From Gnetum montanum (Eukaryota > Streptophyta > Gnetopsida > Gnetales > Gnetaceae): 62,426 nt of DNA. Shown piece by piece: positions 1 through 12,169 of the stretch (the first letter of the stretch is position 1; the number at the start of each line of letters is the position of its first letter). The stretch lies in contig MNCI01004505.1 in assembly GCA_015680685.1 (NCBI GenBank), forward strand, positions 182,606-245,031. The letters run 5' to 3'. Made by a program: the position numbers and the translations under genes. A model generated the notes under the pieces. That model saw nothing but the letters and a program-made list of their open reading frames with translations, made no database searches and was not told where the DNA came from.

Positions 1-315
1 TGTCCGGTAAGTGGGAACGGATGCTGACGCTAGTTAATTTAGACTTAGGACATTAGTTAGAGTTAGTTAGTTTCTCAACCCTTTCCCTCATAGCTTAGGA
101 GATAAACTGAAAAATACCAAAAAAATCATATACCTCAGACTTGCTTAACCATACACCGTGACACATACAAGCAAGCCTAGGAAGACAATGAATGATTAAC
201 CCCAAGTGTTTCTTGTGGCGTTAAGGCATTTAGTCTGCGGAGTTCGACCGGATTGCGTGTACACGCTCGTATTCGTATGGTTGAATGTAGGGGTACCTCG
301 CCACTCATCACTAAT
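1..315. other. Left edge, no gene recognised
   Basis: This stretch precedes recognisable gag sequence. It keeps more CpG than the following 15 kb. I see no LTR end or primer-binding site. It may be leader sequence of element A or a different insertion. Confidence 0.4.
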
Positions 316-1420
316 GCTCACCTTATAACCTTTAGATTCAAGTGCTTATTCTTGCACTCATGGCCTCATACCATCATGAGGATTTTCCCTATGTCCTTGA
401 TTAGGAAAGAAATTGATTGGTACCATGCCTTACCTAGAGGATCCATACCCTCCTAGAAGACTTGATAGCCCAATTCATCAACTACTTCAAGTATAACTTG
501 AAGCTTGATAGGATACTAAATTAACTCATGAAGATTAAGCAGGGATCCCTTAAGCCCATGCAACAATTCATTCAATAGTAGAATGAACTGCTAAATGAAA
601 TACCAGAGCCTATATCTGAAGCCCACTTTTTGGCCATGTTTACGAAAGTAGTTAAGGACTTCATCAAGTCCAAGCTCTACTACCTCGATCCATGGTTCCT
701 TAGCCAAGCATTTTCTCAAACTAAAAATATAGAAGATGTTGTGGAGGTCAATGATGATCTGACCTACATAGCATACAAAAATCAACATACACTAAGAGAC
801 AAAGAGAAAAATAAATAAAACAATACAACCGTATGAATTGTGACTAAACAAACAAAGACCATGAACTAGGGTCCAAGGGTCAATCCACCCAAGGCCCCCA
901 CTCATCAAGATCTAGGGCCATTGCATCGTCAACAACCAGACCTAACTTCAAAAGAAAGGACAAGTCCAAATACACTACCTTACCTATGAAACCATCTAAG
1001 TTACTAGACCAAATATTAAAGGGTGGGCACATGCAACACAAATAGATGATTGAAGCCACTCAAAAGAAACATGAGCAACTATGTGAAATAGCCAAAGATC
1101 CCACTTGGGCAACGAAGGATTATTTCCAACTAACTAGACTATTTCTACCATTATCATCAATTATTAATTCATGACACATACTTCTACCTTGCACTGAATA
1201 ATGACCTATAGAGGATGATAGATAGGGGAAGCTAGTTTTAGATGCTTCCAACCTAGTTCAACTACAAAACCAATTAATGTAGGTCTAAAAATACTAGTTG
1301 AATGTTAATGATAGCCCTTATGTTATTTTAGCATTCAACATTGATGATGATTGGAGACCTACAAGAGAACCATTTGTGATTCAAGTACCCCTCTAGGAAA
1401 AAAGGGCTTCTTCAACTTCC
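316..1420 (+). pseudogene. gag: Gag of element A (broken)
   Basis: Retrotransposon Gag forms the cytoplasmic particle around the RNA. The translation runs from NAHLITFRF through IDWYHALPRGSIPSWEDL-like sequence to FINYF, the usual plant gag core where a tryptophan and a PGSI turn precede a helical segment. A following open stretch (630-818) reads LSQAFSQTKNIEDV and DLTYIAYKNQH. Element B has the near-identical VFSQIKNI and DLTYVAYKNQH at about 55.05 kb, which fixes frame and homology. A third block near 1,340-1,400 (ending REPFVIQVPL) matches REPFVIKVPP of B. Several in-frame stops and at least one frame change make it non-functional. The methionine at 253 is probably not the true start, because homology to B begins later. 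Confidence 0.8.
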
Positions 1421-2099
1421 CACAGCTCAAGATCCCTCTTTGTCATAAGAGTACCATCATAAGTGCCTCTAAGGGATCCTTTTTTCATTAGGGTACCTTA
1501 GCCTAACATAATCCAACCAACTGTAGCCCAAACAATCATGCAACAATTTCCTGTGATGGCCAATGCTATTGCCTCTTCCTCACAACCAATGGCTGACAAC
1601 CATAAAAACTTTAGCCAAATAAAGGAAGAAGCATAAGCAAAAGCTTGGCATAAAGTATGACAAGTAGATGAAGGCATGAAAGGAAGTGAGTCCACCAAAG
1701 CCCACTCCCATTTCAGGTATACCCATGACCTCCTCTATCCAACCCACTCCAACCAATAAGCCATAATAGAACATCAAAACCCATAACTAGAACAATGAGG
1801 AAAAGCCCCAACAACCACAACCTAAAGCCAAAGTTCACATTTTAGGGTGTATGGAGGAAGTAAAGCACAACCAAGGCAACAAGCCCATGACCAACAATAA
1901 AAAATTCCTCGATGCATTGGACTAAGTCAGGCAATCCCTCAAGAAAAAGTATATAACCTTAAGCTTATATGACCTAATCATAACTTTTGCCACATATTAT
2001 GAGGTGCTAGTAAAAATGTTAACTTCTATCCCTGCTAGTGAGGACATCCTCGCTAATGAAGAAGCCATCCTTGTAGTGATAGTGCCTTCCTCACCAAGG

Positions 2100-2520
2100 G
2101 AGGAGAAGTCAACACCTCTAATATTTTGTGATAGCAAAATTAAGGTTAATCCCAAAAATGGTGAAGTGACTACATCCCTTCTATTCATAACCATATGCAT
2201 CAGATAGTGCAAAGTTCATAGGATGCACATTGATGATGGAGCTACAACCAACATCATCCCAAGTACCATCATGAAACACTTAGGCCTAACTAAGCAGATA
2301 TTGCCTACATCAACTATGGCTCTTAAATCCTTTAATGAATTAAGAGTTACTGTCAAGGGGTCTATCTTCTTGGATTTTGTATTAGGGAGTAATTCCCCAC
2401 AACCATCAATTTCTCGGTGGTGGAAGAGCTACTAGGATTCAACCTTATTATGGAAAGGCCTTAGTTGGATTAATTATGATCTGTGTCCTCTTCCATCCAT
2501 CAAGAAATTCACCTTCTTTA
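2100..2520 (+). pseudogene. Aspartic protease of element A (broken)
   Basis: The reading frame from about 2,130 gives NPKNGEVTTS, then KVHRMHIDDGATTNIIP followed by MKHLGLT, which fits a retropepsin active-site loop (Asp-x-Gly after hydrophobic residues) and the downstream helix. In most relatives the loop is D-[ST]-G; here it reads DDG. Further on, frame-shifted sequence reads NLIMERP, matching the NLILGRP-W signature of plant gypsy proteases, with the tryptophan codon now TAG. Element B has the same block (VHRVHIDDRVATNVIP). A typical plant protease domain is about 100-120 residues, and that length is covered here, but with frame breaks. Confidence 0.75.
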
Positions 2521-3029
2521 CAACGGAATTGAAATTATGATTCATGGTAATAATGCAATGCCCCTACCTATTAATAATGTGAACATAGATTAGGGGTTCA
2601 AAGTGGAGCTTCAAGAAGAAGCTCCTAGTCATGAAGTCCAACAATCCAAAAGAAAGTAATAACACAAAAATGACAATGATAAGCAATAGGATGCATTATG
2701 GGATGAACTCCCTTTTAACATCATAAGTGAAGGGGATGATGAATATAAGCTTGAGCAAAATAGACCTTACTCATTCCCTAACCTTACAAAGATTAGGAAG
2801 AATCTGCACAAGTGAAGTTCACCTTGACCTTCTTCATTGTATGCCCTTATAACTAGATGTATGGATAGCCATACAGCCTAACCTTTCATTTTCAATTTTT
2901 TATACTCTTTCATGCATTTTTATTTTACTCTTTATGCACGTAGCCTAAGCTCATTTGCATTTTTACTTATTTATTATAGCCTTTTACTCATATTATAAAC
3001 ATCAAAATTCCTTTTATATATATATATAT
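2521..3029. other. Protease-to-spacer transition, no gene
   Basis: The first half still contains short gag-pol-like reading stretches in more than one frame. After about 2,850 the sequence becomes A/T-rich and non-coding, with a short TA run near 3,018-3,029. Confidence 0.4.
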
Positions 3030-3250
3030 CTTTTGCAACATGGTTTGCTAAGACCATAAACTAGCATCATGGTCGGTCATAACCTTAAATTAGTAAAGAT
3101 AATCACAAAACATGGTCCTGTATGGCCTTAAACTAGAAAAATCATAGTTTTCTAAGACTCTAAACTAGCATCATAGTCCACTAAGACCTTAAATTGGCAA
3201 TATGGCCTGCCATGGCCTTAAATTGGCAACACAATATAACTTGTCCCTGT
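3030..3250. repeat. ~30-bp degenerate minisatellite, first block
   Basis: Tandem variants of a unit of the form CATGGCC-x-CTAAGGCCTTAAACTAGCA. About six units are readable. The same unit recurs at 9,215-9,620 and 13,330-13,430 in element A and at 57,250-57,500 in element B, always at borders between coding and non-coding blocks. Confidence 0.8.
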
Positions 3251-3720
3251 GATGGGTTAAAACTAGTGAACATCTTCTCTATTACTACTTTTTGTTTAGC
3301 CTATTATTACATCGATTGGCCATTTAATGTTATAATCAAAACATCAACATAGCCATTCTCAACGTTCACAACAACTATAGATATGCATAGCCAAAAATAA
3401 AACCAAAATTTAAATTTAAAGTTAGAATGTCCACAACATACATAGCCATGGCCACACTATGTGGTAAATATGTCAAAAAATAATAATCATCTATAACATA
3501 GTCTTGGCTAATCATAGCCATCAACATGAAAATAAAGACAAATAGCCAACAAGCTAAATTGATGGAGGCTATTGAGTGGCATCTGGAGGAGGAAGTGGTG
3601 GGTCATTTCCATCCTCACCAATGGGGCTGCCAATGTCTCATGAGGCCTAAAATGAAACAACATATAGCTAGTTAGTAACCCATGGCCAAAACCATGACTT
3701 AAAACAAAACAAAAAAATTA

Positions 3721-4146
3721 TGGCCAACTGGAATTACTTAAAAAATTTGGAAAAAACATCCTATTTAGAGGTGAAATAAGCCTCTGTAAAAAGCTCCAAG
3801 GTGTTTATCTAAATTAGCTTAAGGAATTCCACAAGAAAACATTATTGCAACCTTGTGTACCCTTACATTATGGCCTTAGAATATTTGGAAAAACACCTAG
3901 TCAAGAATGAAATTAGCCTCTGTAAAAAGCTCTAAGGTGTTTATCTAAATTAGCTTAAGGAATTCCACAAGAAAACATTATTACAACCTTGTGTAGCCTT
4001 ACATTATGACTAATTGGAATTGCTTAGAAAATTTGGAAGAAACATCTAGTTGGCAGTGAAATTAGCCTCTGTAAAAAGCTCTAATGTGTTTATCTAAGTT
4101 GACTTAAGAAATTCCATAAAAGAATTATTACCATCTTTAATAGTCT
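3721..4146. repeat. Three tandem copies of a ~140-bp repeat
   Basis: Copies begin near 3,721, 3,870 and 4,008. All three contain GCCTCTGTAAAAAGCTC, then GGTGTTTATCTAA or a close variant, AATTCCA and a run ending in ACATTATGG. Copies 1 and 2 are closest to each other. Copy 3 is more diverged toward its end. They lie inside the element A spacer and have no reading frame. Confidence 0.85.
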
Positions 4147-5949
4147 TTTATTTCATAACCAAAACCTTATAGGCAAAACTAAGCCTTAGTCTAAACTATG
4201 CATAGACTTAGAAAAAAACATTGAAACTTAAAAAAGAATAAAAATTTTAAAAAGCATATAGCCATAAGCCTTCTAAAAATAGTAAAGCTTATTCTTTTCT
4301 TAAAAAAAAATTTCAAGCATAAGGTTTACATATTGGCAAGAAAAGTTACACATATCATTCACTTCCATTCTTAAAGGGGTAATGTGCTACAATTGTAATT
4401 TTGCTTTATTTACACAACCATAATCAAAAATTTATCAAAAATTCAAACAAGCTTTGATTTTAGTGATTTTACCATGGAAAGAATCCTGAAATCACAATCT
4501 TTTCATCCATAACCATTGCAAATAAAAATCCATAGCCATTTTAAACATGGAACATAGGAAAAATTAACAAAATCGTAGCCATCATCATTAACCCCATTTC
4601 GTGTAGGGTTGGTAAAAAATTTTCCAAAAATTTTTTTGACCTCCAAAAAAAGTTATTCACCACTGTTTCAAAGCTGAAATTGAGCTCTACACATTCATAC
4701 TTAGAAAAAATTCAAAACCTTCTCTATTTATGTAGGAAAAATTCATCAATTTGTATGAAAATTCTAAAAACAACACAAACCTCCTTTTGACATAGGCTTA
4801 ATTTTAAATTCATAAAAAATTTCATTTCAAGTCCAATCAAAGTGATTCCACCTTTTTTGGAAAACTAAATCCAAGACTTACTTAACCATAGCCAAAAATT
4901 AGCCAAAAGCATTACCATTTTCTTAGAAAAAAATTGTAAATTTACATGAAAATCTAAAAAATGGCATAAAAACCTAACTACATAGCCTTAGGAAAACAAA
5001 CATAACTTGGTTGTTTCAAGGCCAAATTGAAGGAGACAAAATTTTTTGTAAAGCTTAATGTAGGGCCACAAATCCATAAAATCAAATTTTGAAAATATGT
5101 AGCCATTTTCGTAAGAGAAGATACACAACATTGCTTGCTTTTTTTTTAATGTAAAGAGCTAAAAAGCTAAAACCCAAATTAATATAGCCATAAGAACATA
5201 GCCAAAATAGTTGAAACAATTGATACTCATTAGAAAACACACAAAGATAATGGGGTAGGATTTCATTGAAATTTAATTTTGATGAACACTTTGGCCTAGA
5301 TCTAAAAAAACAACCATACCCCCAAAATTTTGGGAAAAAAACATGAAAATAGAAGGCTTGATTTTAAAATATCAAATCTATTAAAGGAAAAAAAATGAAA
5401 CAATCATGGATCCATGAGGTAATATTTTTTCATAATTTCAATTTACCCCCTTTATCATAATATATTTGAAAAAATGGCCCTACATGTGGCAAGAAAAATA
5501 ATAAAAATGGCTAGAAAACAAAGCAAAAATGGGTAGAATTGCCTACTTTGGAGAAAAAATAGATGAGAATTGGATTGAAATGGGCCTGGGAAACCCTAAT
5601 AGATCCTTCAGTAATTCATCCACCTACTAAATCCTAGGATTTTGACTCTTCCCTCCATATTGTTCCAGTGACATGGTAGGGTCAACGCTAGGAGTAGTTT
5701 GAAATAAAAAAATAAAAGTTCTATGCTATGTGCAAAAAGGAATGAGGCTTCCATGTTGAAGATAGTTTCTCTCTTTCACAAAAATCTTTGCCAAAGCTCT
5801 TCTCCAATGCATAGTTTGCAAAGATATGAATTGTGATTGAAAACTTAAGAAATTTGACATTAAAAACCATGTCTAAACCTAAACACACATCTTAAAACCC
5901 TAGTTGCTAATTCAATGCACCATAACTCCAAATTCACTAAAGTGAAAAG
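4147..5949. other. Non-coding spacer of element A
   Basis: A/T-rich sequence with many A runs and recurring ATAGCCA and CATAGCC words, hinting at very old tandem structure too diverged to delimit by eye. No coding frame with recognisable protein similarity on either strand. Confidence 0.5.
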
Positions 5950-8900
5950 GGGGAAAAATTTCTTCAATGCTAAGATTTTTGGGAAATAGCTTCACTTTTA
6001 AAATTTTTGGATTGTGAACCCCATCATACACCTTCCATCTTAGTCAAAAATTGCATCAATGCTAGGCTTTTAGTTCCTTAAGCACCTACACCATAACCAA
6101 GCCTTGAACTCCCATGCATCCACATTGGTGATACCATGCCCAACATGGATACATTCCTCCCACTTTTTATAAACATTAAAACATAACTATTTTTCCATTT
6201 TTAGTAACCAAGACTTGTCTTTTCTAACCCCTAGGCTTCCAAAAGGGATGGAACATTGATAAATTTTGAGAACTTGGATCTCCATGCTAGGGAAACACTA
6301 CCAAATGTGGAAAAAAGGGGGTAACAACCATTATTACCCATCAAAACCCATCTAGCCCAACTTTGACCCTAAAGTAGGCCCCACATGACCCTCCAAGCAT
6401 CTCCAACAGCTCTAGAACCTCATAAAACCTAGTTAAAACTAGTCGAAACCTTGAGATTTGATGTTTCCATGCTAGGGGTGGGTTCAACTATGGCAAGAAT
6501 CTCATTTTTAGTGTGAATGGATGGGAGGAAGCAAAAATGACCTAAATCAACTTCCTAATGGCCATTTTTCAAAGCCTAATGATCCTTGGACCCTACTAGA
6601 ATCCTCTGGAGCTTCTGAAAGCCCCAAAAGTGGTTAAATATGATACAAAACTATCATTTCCCTCTCATCCATGCTAGGGCCATTATGCTTAACTTAGAAG
6701 AAAGTGGGGGAGACTGCATGAGGTACTTAGAAGCCTCCAAACTATTGAATCTTAGCACCTAGTATTGATTGTCAACATCGAGAACCCCAAAGGTTGACAT
6801 GCATGGTCAATTGGCTATTAATCTAGCATAGATTTGAATTTCTTGGTTGAGGAGGACCTCTTCCATGCTAAGCATCCCAATCTTAATGTTGATGAAAGGA
6901 GGGAAGACAAAACTATTAAAGTTTGCATGTAATTTGACTTCTAGAAGCAACCCAAACCTTTTGAAAGCCACCGAACTTCCAAAAGTCACCTAAAATGACC
7001 AAAACTACCTTCTCTTGGTTCTTGATGCTATGGGAGATCCTATCCACACTGAGCTTCCCACCCTCAATGTGAATGGAAGGGGAAAAGATTGAAAACCCTT
7101 TCACAACCTTCAAAACAACCAAATTTTGACCTTAGACATTAATAACCAACACCAGCAACCCTCTAGACACTCATGCATAGCTGAAATTAACTATAAGTGG
7201 CCAAAAAACCTTTCTCCATAATCTACCACCTTAAGCATGAAAGCCCCAAAGTGGAAAAAGGGGTGAAAGCTCAAAAATTACCTAGTAGCCCTTGAAATAA
7301 CCAAAATTCAATGTTGGATATTAGCAATTGACACTAGCTACCTTAGAAGCCTCCATGCATAGCTAGAAATGATGGAAAATGGTAAAAGTAGGGTTCCCAA
7401 GTTTCTCCATGCTGAGAACCACATCTTCCATGCTGCCTAGTGTGGAAGAAAGGGGGAAACGTTGGGTAAAATTCAACATTGCCTCTAAAGACCTTGAATA
7501 AACACCAAAAAGCCCTGTGTGTGTCCTAAAACCTTGTTTGCACATCCTAAGAACCTCAAGATTGTCAAAATCAACCACGAATAGCTAGAAAGCCTTTTCC
7601 CCCAATATTCCATGTTAAGCATGGAATCCCTAGCATGGAAAAAGGGGAAAAACATCAAAAATCACTCACCAAATTTTGAAACAACCAAATCTTAACATCA
7701 TGCATTAGTAATTGACGTTAGCAACCTTGGAGACTTACATGCATGCAAGTAACCAAAACATTACTTCCCCCTAATCTTCCACACTAAGCATACTATCCTT
7801 AGCATGGAAAATAAGGGGAAGCTCAAAACCATATATAAAAACCTCCGAACTAACCAATTTTGACCCTAAACCCTAGTCCTTGACCTTAGTAACCTTCGAG
7901 GTACACATGCATGATCGATTAAGGCTAAAACTAGCCCATATTTGAAATTTATGATCCTTCCACAATGGGAATCCATTCCTCCACACTTTTAAGCATGGAA
8001 AATAAGGGGGAGACTCATTTGAAAATTCTAAATACCTCAGAAAAACATCAAATGATCTTACATGCACTCTAGAACCCTATCAACAATCATTGGAGCCTTC
8101 AAACCTCAAAAAACTAATGCTAGGTGGTCAAAAAGTGGTTTCCCCTAGCCTTCCACACTAAGCTCCCTATCCCTAACATGGAAAAATGGTAAAATCTTAA
8201 AAACCACTTAGAAGTACTCAAACCTATCAAAATTTGACATTGAGACATAACCCTTGTCCCTAGCAACTCTTGAAGCTAACATGCATAGTCTATTGTGATC
8301 TAAATTGGCCTAGATCCAAGATTCTTACTTCATCCATGCTAGAGGAGATTCCTTACACACTATAAAGCATATAAATAAATGGGTAAAGGTACTTTTCCAC
8401 TTTTGGTGGCAATATGACACTCTAGGAAGCCAAAGATCTATGCCAAAGAAGCCTAGGAACTCATAGCCTTGAGATTTTACTTATTTGACCCTGTTTTAAC
8501 CTTCAAAATTCATTACCTTAATCTTCCATGTTGGAGTAACTTCCCTAGCATGGAAATATTTGGGAAGACCTTGGATGCCTTTAAACAACCTTCAAATATG
8601 CTCAAAATCAACCAAAAACTTGTAGAATCATGATCTATAGCCCTAATGGCCTAAGAACCTAGTCAATGTACTCTCGAACCATTTTGAATCCACAAAATAA
8701 GTGTCCCCCAAACTTTCCACATTAGGGATACTATGCTTAGTGTGGAAAAAGGGGGGGGAGGGGAAGCCATTTCAACATGTTTTGACACCCAAAACAGCCT
8801 CAAACTACCACAAAATAAAGCTAAGTGTTGCACAACTCCTAGATCTAGGTTTTGGTTGCCCATTTGAACTCATTTGATCATATTTTGGCCAAGCTTTTGG

Positions 8901-9000
8901 TTTTTCACACTAATCCACCTTTCTTCCACACTAGCAAATGTGGAATCAAGGGTGGAAAGCTCTAGAACCTACTTTTTAGCCTTTACAAACCTTTGAAGTG
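5950..9000. repeat. ~189-bp degenerate tandem array, about 15 or more units, each with an inverted repeat
   Basis: The word CCATGCT or CCACACT (or a close variant) recurs at about 6,282, 6,467, 6,669, 6,863, 7,044, 7,225, 7,407, 7,610, 7,779, 7,981, 8,153, 8,334, 8,526, 8,717 and 8,926. The mean spacing is about 189 bp. In many units it is followed 10-40 bases later by AGCATGGAA or AGTGTGGAA and a run of G. At 7,777-7,809 the arms TTCCACACTAAG and CTTAGCATGGAA enclose a 9-base loop and would pair perfectly but for one CA/TG step. The units also share sequence around TTTTGACCTTA and ACATGCATAG. There is no protein-coding potential. Confidence 0.8.
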
Positions 9001-9214
9001 TTCAATTTTGATGGATCTTACGTTACACTACCTTGGGAAGGTTCTAGAACCTCAATTTTGGACCTCTAAGCACCCCAAAATCCTATTTTCCTTAGTTTGC
9101 ATTTTGAGGGTTTCTGTGTCCAAGCTGAGCCTAATTTTGAAGCCTCAAAACTCCTTATTCTAGGTACAAATAGCCTAGAAACAACCCTGACTAATGGTCA
9201 AACTTACCTAATAG
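9001..9214. other. Spacer between the 189-bp array and the second minisatellite block
   Basis: Non-coding; single CTAG-rich words related to the array but no clear further unit. Confidence 0.4.
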
Positions 9215-9620
9215 CCTTGTAGCCTCAAAACATGGCCCACTAAGGCCTAAAATTGACAAAACCTAATCATTTTTTGGACCTGTATTAGCTAAATTTTATC
9301 ATAAATAGCCTATTTTGCTTGACTTTTATCTTATTACATAGTATTTTGGCTTGTTTTTGAACTTTTATTACATTGTTCACCTTGTTGAACTTCTATGGTC
9401 TTTATACAACCTTATATGTTCTTTATTTTCCTTATGATAGCCTTTTCTTTTGCCTATGTTTGGCCTTTAAATGGTATCAAATAGTGGGGTTTGACCTTCC
9501 TTGACCTCTATTTGCCACCATGTGACCATGGCCTACTAAGGCCTTAAATTAGCATCATAGTCCACCAAGACTCTAAGCTAGCATCATGGTTGGCTAAGGC
9601 CTAAAAATGGCAAAATTATG
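9215..9620. repeat. ~30-bp minisatellite, second block (interrupted)
   Basis: Units at 9,230-9,265 and 9,525-9,620 repeat the CATGGCC-CTAAGGCC-AAATTAGCA pattern of the first block. Together the two blocks flank the 189-bp array on both sides. Confidence 0.75.
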
Positions 9621-9834
9621 ACCTTTGTTAATCATTTGTAGCCCTATTTCTTATACTTTCCCTTTCTTGACCTTCATTTAACTCTTACACTTTGTTGAAT
9701 TATCCTTACATCATTGATGACCTTGGATGACCTTGTTTGCATTATATTTGCATGTGTTTGCATAATTTTATGGAATTTTAGCATTATTTATTCACTTTTA
9801 CCTAGGTGCCACTTAATATGCTTTTGATTGACAT

Positions 9835-10985
9835 GAAGGATCAAAGTATGAGTACCTAGGAGAAAATTTGCTTAGCTTTGTATCTACATGGACCTCATGG
9901 TGATGTTGAATGGTTTATCAACCTTGATTACCTAGATCTTAAGCCTAAGAGTATAGTAGACCACATAGCCTCAATAGAGAAACCTCTAAAATGGCCTGAA
10001 AACCTAGTCAAAATTGTTGACTTAGAGGTAGGCAACATAACCAAAGACCCTCTAGTTGATGTTCCTGTCACAACACATAGTGGTAAGGAGAAAACCATTA
10101 AACTAAGTTCCTCATTGGAATCTTAATATGCTTAAGACATCACCAAGGTCCTACAAAGGAACATTAAGGCCTTTGCCTAGTCATATGAAGGCATTCCAAG
10201 CCTAGACCTATGTTTAGTATAGCACAACATCATACTAGATTCTAGCATTTGACCAATTAAGCAAAAAGTGCACAAAATTAGACCTGATTTGGCCTTGGTA
10301 GTTTGTGATGAGATCTTAAAGCTCTACCAAGCTAGTTTCATTAGTGCTATCGATTACGTAGAATGGGTGTTCAATGTAATGATAGTCCCTAAGAAAAATT
10401 AAAGTATCCATATTTGCATTAATTTTTGAGACTTAAATAAAGCAACTATCAAGAATGACTTTCCTTTCCCTAGTATTGATCAACTTATCGATACTATGGC
10501 TAGACATGTCTTGTTGTCCTTTTTGGATGAATTCTCAAGATATAACCAAATTAGGATCAACCCAGAGCACCAACTGAGCAAAACATTTATGCTATACCTT
10601 TTGCTATAATATGATGCCATTTGGCCTTAAGAACATTGGAGCAACCTATCAACAATTCATGACCTATATATTTAGTGATTACATGTTAGGTTTACTTAGC
10701 AATTATGTAGATGATATAGCCATTAAGTCCAAATTGGCCAATGATAATGCTAAGGACCTAGACCTTGTGCTTAAACGATGCCTCAAATACAAGCTTAGGC
10801 TCAATCCCAAGAAATGTGTCTTCGATGTCAAGACCGATAAGATGCTTAGCTTTGTAGTCTTTGAAGCAAGGATATGTGTCAATCTTGATAAGGTTAAAGC
10901 CATATCTAAATTAGTAGTGCCTAACAATCTTAAGGAGCTTAGGGGATTGCAAGGAAAATTGTAATTTATTTGTAGATTCATTACT
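9835..10985 (+). pseudogene. pol: Reverse transcriptase of element A with N-terminal linker (broken)
   Basis: RNA-dependent DNA polymerase domain of gypsy Pol. The linker (9,878-10,126) is open and carries DVPVTTHSGKEKTIKLSSSL, like the segment that precedes RT in TAT elements. RT proper starts near 10,250 with PIKQKVHKIRPDLAL, then ASFISAIDYVEWVFN, DLNKATIKNDFPFPSIDQL and LLSFLDEFSRYNQI. The open stretch 10,611-10,964 gives MMPFGLKNIGATYQQFM, the catalytic box LLSNYVDDIAIKS (YVDD) and RLNPKKCVF. The order and spacing are those of a full gypsy RT. Several stops (for example after PKKN and before DLNKA) and a frame change near 10,605 disable it. Confidence 0.9.
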
Positions 10986-11480
10986 AAGCTTACAAATAAG
11001 TTATAGCCCATGCAACACTAGCTTAGAAAAGGAGTTTACTATGAGTGGATAGCTTAATGCCAAGAGGCCTTTGAAAATCTTAAATAAGAGTTGACACAAC
11101 TACTAACAATCTATCCTCCACAAGAGGGTAAATCATTTCACATATACCTTGCCATCTCTAACATATCCATTACCTATTTACTCTATCAGAAATATGATGA
11201 TGGAGCAAAAATGCATGTATACTACCTTAGCTGCATGTTAGTTGCCCGTGAGACTCGATACACCGAAGTGGAGAAATATTATCTAGCACTAGTCTTCTAC
11301 TCGAAGAAGTGGGGACACTACCTCTTCAAAAGCCAAGTTAATGTAATTTGCAGAGATAACATACTAAGAGCCATAACATCAAATATCTACAATAGTAGTC
11401 ATATAGCTTGATATAAAGCCATAACCATAGAATTTGACCTTCATTACATCTCTTAATCCTCAACGAAAGGTCAAGCTATA
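10986..11480 (+). pseudogene. pol: RNase H of element A (broken)
   Basis: This domain removes the RNA strand during reverse transcription. The open stretch 11,091-11,411 reads LLTIYPPQEGKSFHIYL, then YYLSCMLVARETRYTEVEKYY and the end block LALVFYSKKWGHYLFKSQVNV. These correspond to the plant gypsy pattern PP-GKPLxLYL, YYxSRxLxxAExRYxxxEK and LALVxAxKKLRHYL. The final part, EFDLHYIS, also matches. It follows RT directly and is itself followed by a second RNase H of another type. Confidence 0.85.
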
Positions 11481-11559
11481 GCCGCAGAACTCACAATTTC
11501 ACCTGTTAACAACCAAGGCATAGATTTCAAATTCCTTTATGAACACATTAACACTATTA

Positions 11560-11960
11560 GCCAAGTGCTCAAGGATTATGAGGTAGTCATGCCCTTTGAT
11601 GGAGCTTCAACCACCCATGGGGCCAATGCAACTACCATCATAACATTTCCATCTGGTGAGATCTAATCCTTAACCTATTACTTTGAGTTTCCATGTACCA
11701 ACATCATAGTGGAGTATGAGGGTTTGATCAGAGGGATGATGGTAGCCCATGACCTAGGAATTAGACACTTAGTGATTAAAGGTAATTCATAACTCGTGGT
11801 TAATCAAGTAATCAAAATTTATGCATGTAAAGCCAAACACTACAACCATATTGTGACCTAGGGAAGCAATTGTTACAATAATTTATAAACGTTGATATCC
11901 AACACATACCCTAAAATGAGAATAACATAGCCAATGCAATTGCAATGTTAGCCCTTAGTG
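11560..11960 (+). pseudogene. pol: Second, archaeal-type RNase H (aRH) of element A (broken)
   Basis: The reading frame gives VVMPFDGASTTHGANATT, IITFPSGEI, CTNIIVEYEGLIRGMMVAHDLGIRHLVIKGNS and LVVNQVIKIY. This is the archaeal-like RNase H pattern: an aspartate in FDGA, glutamate in EYE, and a [GN]-[DN]-S followed by LVVNQV. In TAT-lineage elements such a domain sits between the ordinary RNase H and integrase, exactly as here. The usual G-D-S aspartate reads as GNS, so the third acidic residue appears lost. A stop follows GNS and another follows GEI. Confidence 0.85.
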
Positions 11961-12169
11961 TGATGCCAAATGTGTTTAGTAAGTTACTCACCTTAACCAT
12001 GGATTGTGCTTCTCCCATCACACAGAACATTGAGGATATCTTTGTGGCCTTCATTCATACTGCTTCTCCTAAGGAGTGGTATGATGATATCAAATTTTAG
12101 CTTATGCATGGAAAATCCTCACAAGGCCTAACTATTGCTCAGAAAGGCACTGTACATAAGCAATCAAAG

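Noticed and set aside
253-315. Methionine start at 253 as the gag initiator
   Set aside because: Similarity to element B gag begins only near 316, and the preceding residues look unrelated.
1498-2212. Minus-strand open frames of 65-71 codons in 1.5-2.2 kb
   Set aside because: They lie opposite gag-protease sequence whose plus-strand homology to element B is clear, so they are shadows.
3016-3030. TA microsatellite
   Set aside because: Too short to be meaningful.
6807-8863. Minus-strand open frames of 60-71 codons in the 189-bp array
   Set aside because: They recur because the repeat recurs and differ in frame; no protein similarity.
10703-11011. Minus-strand open frame of 102 codons
   Set aside because: It is the reverse of the RT catalytic region and has no recognisable product.
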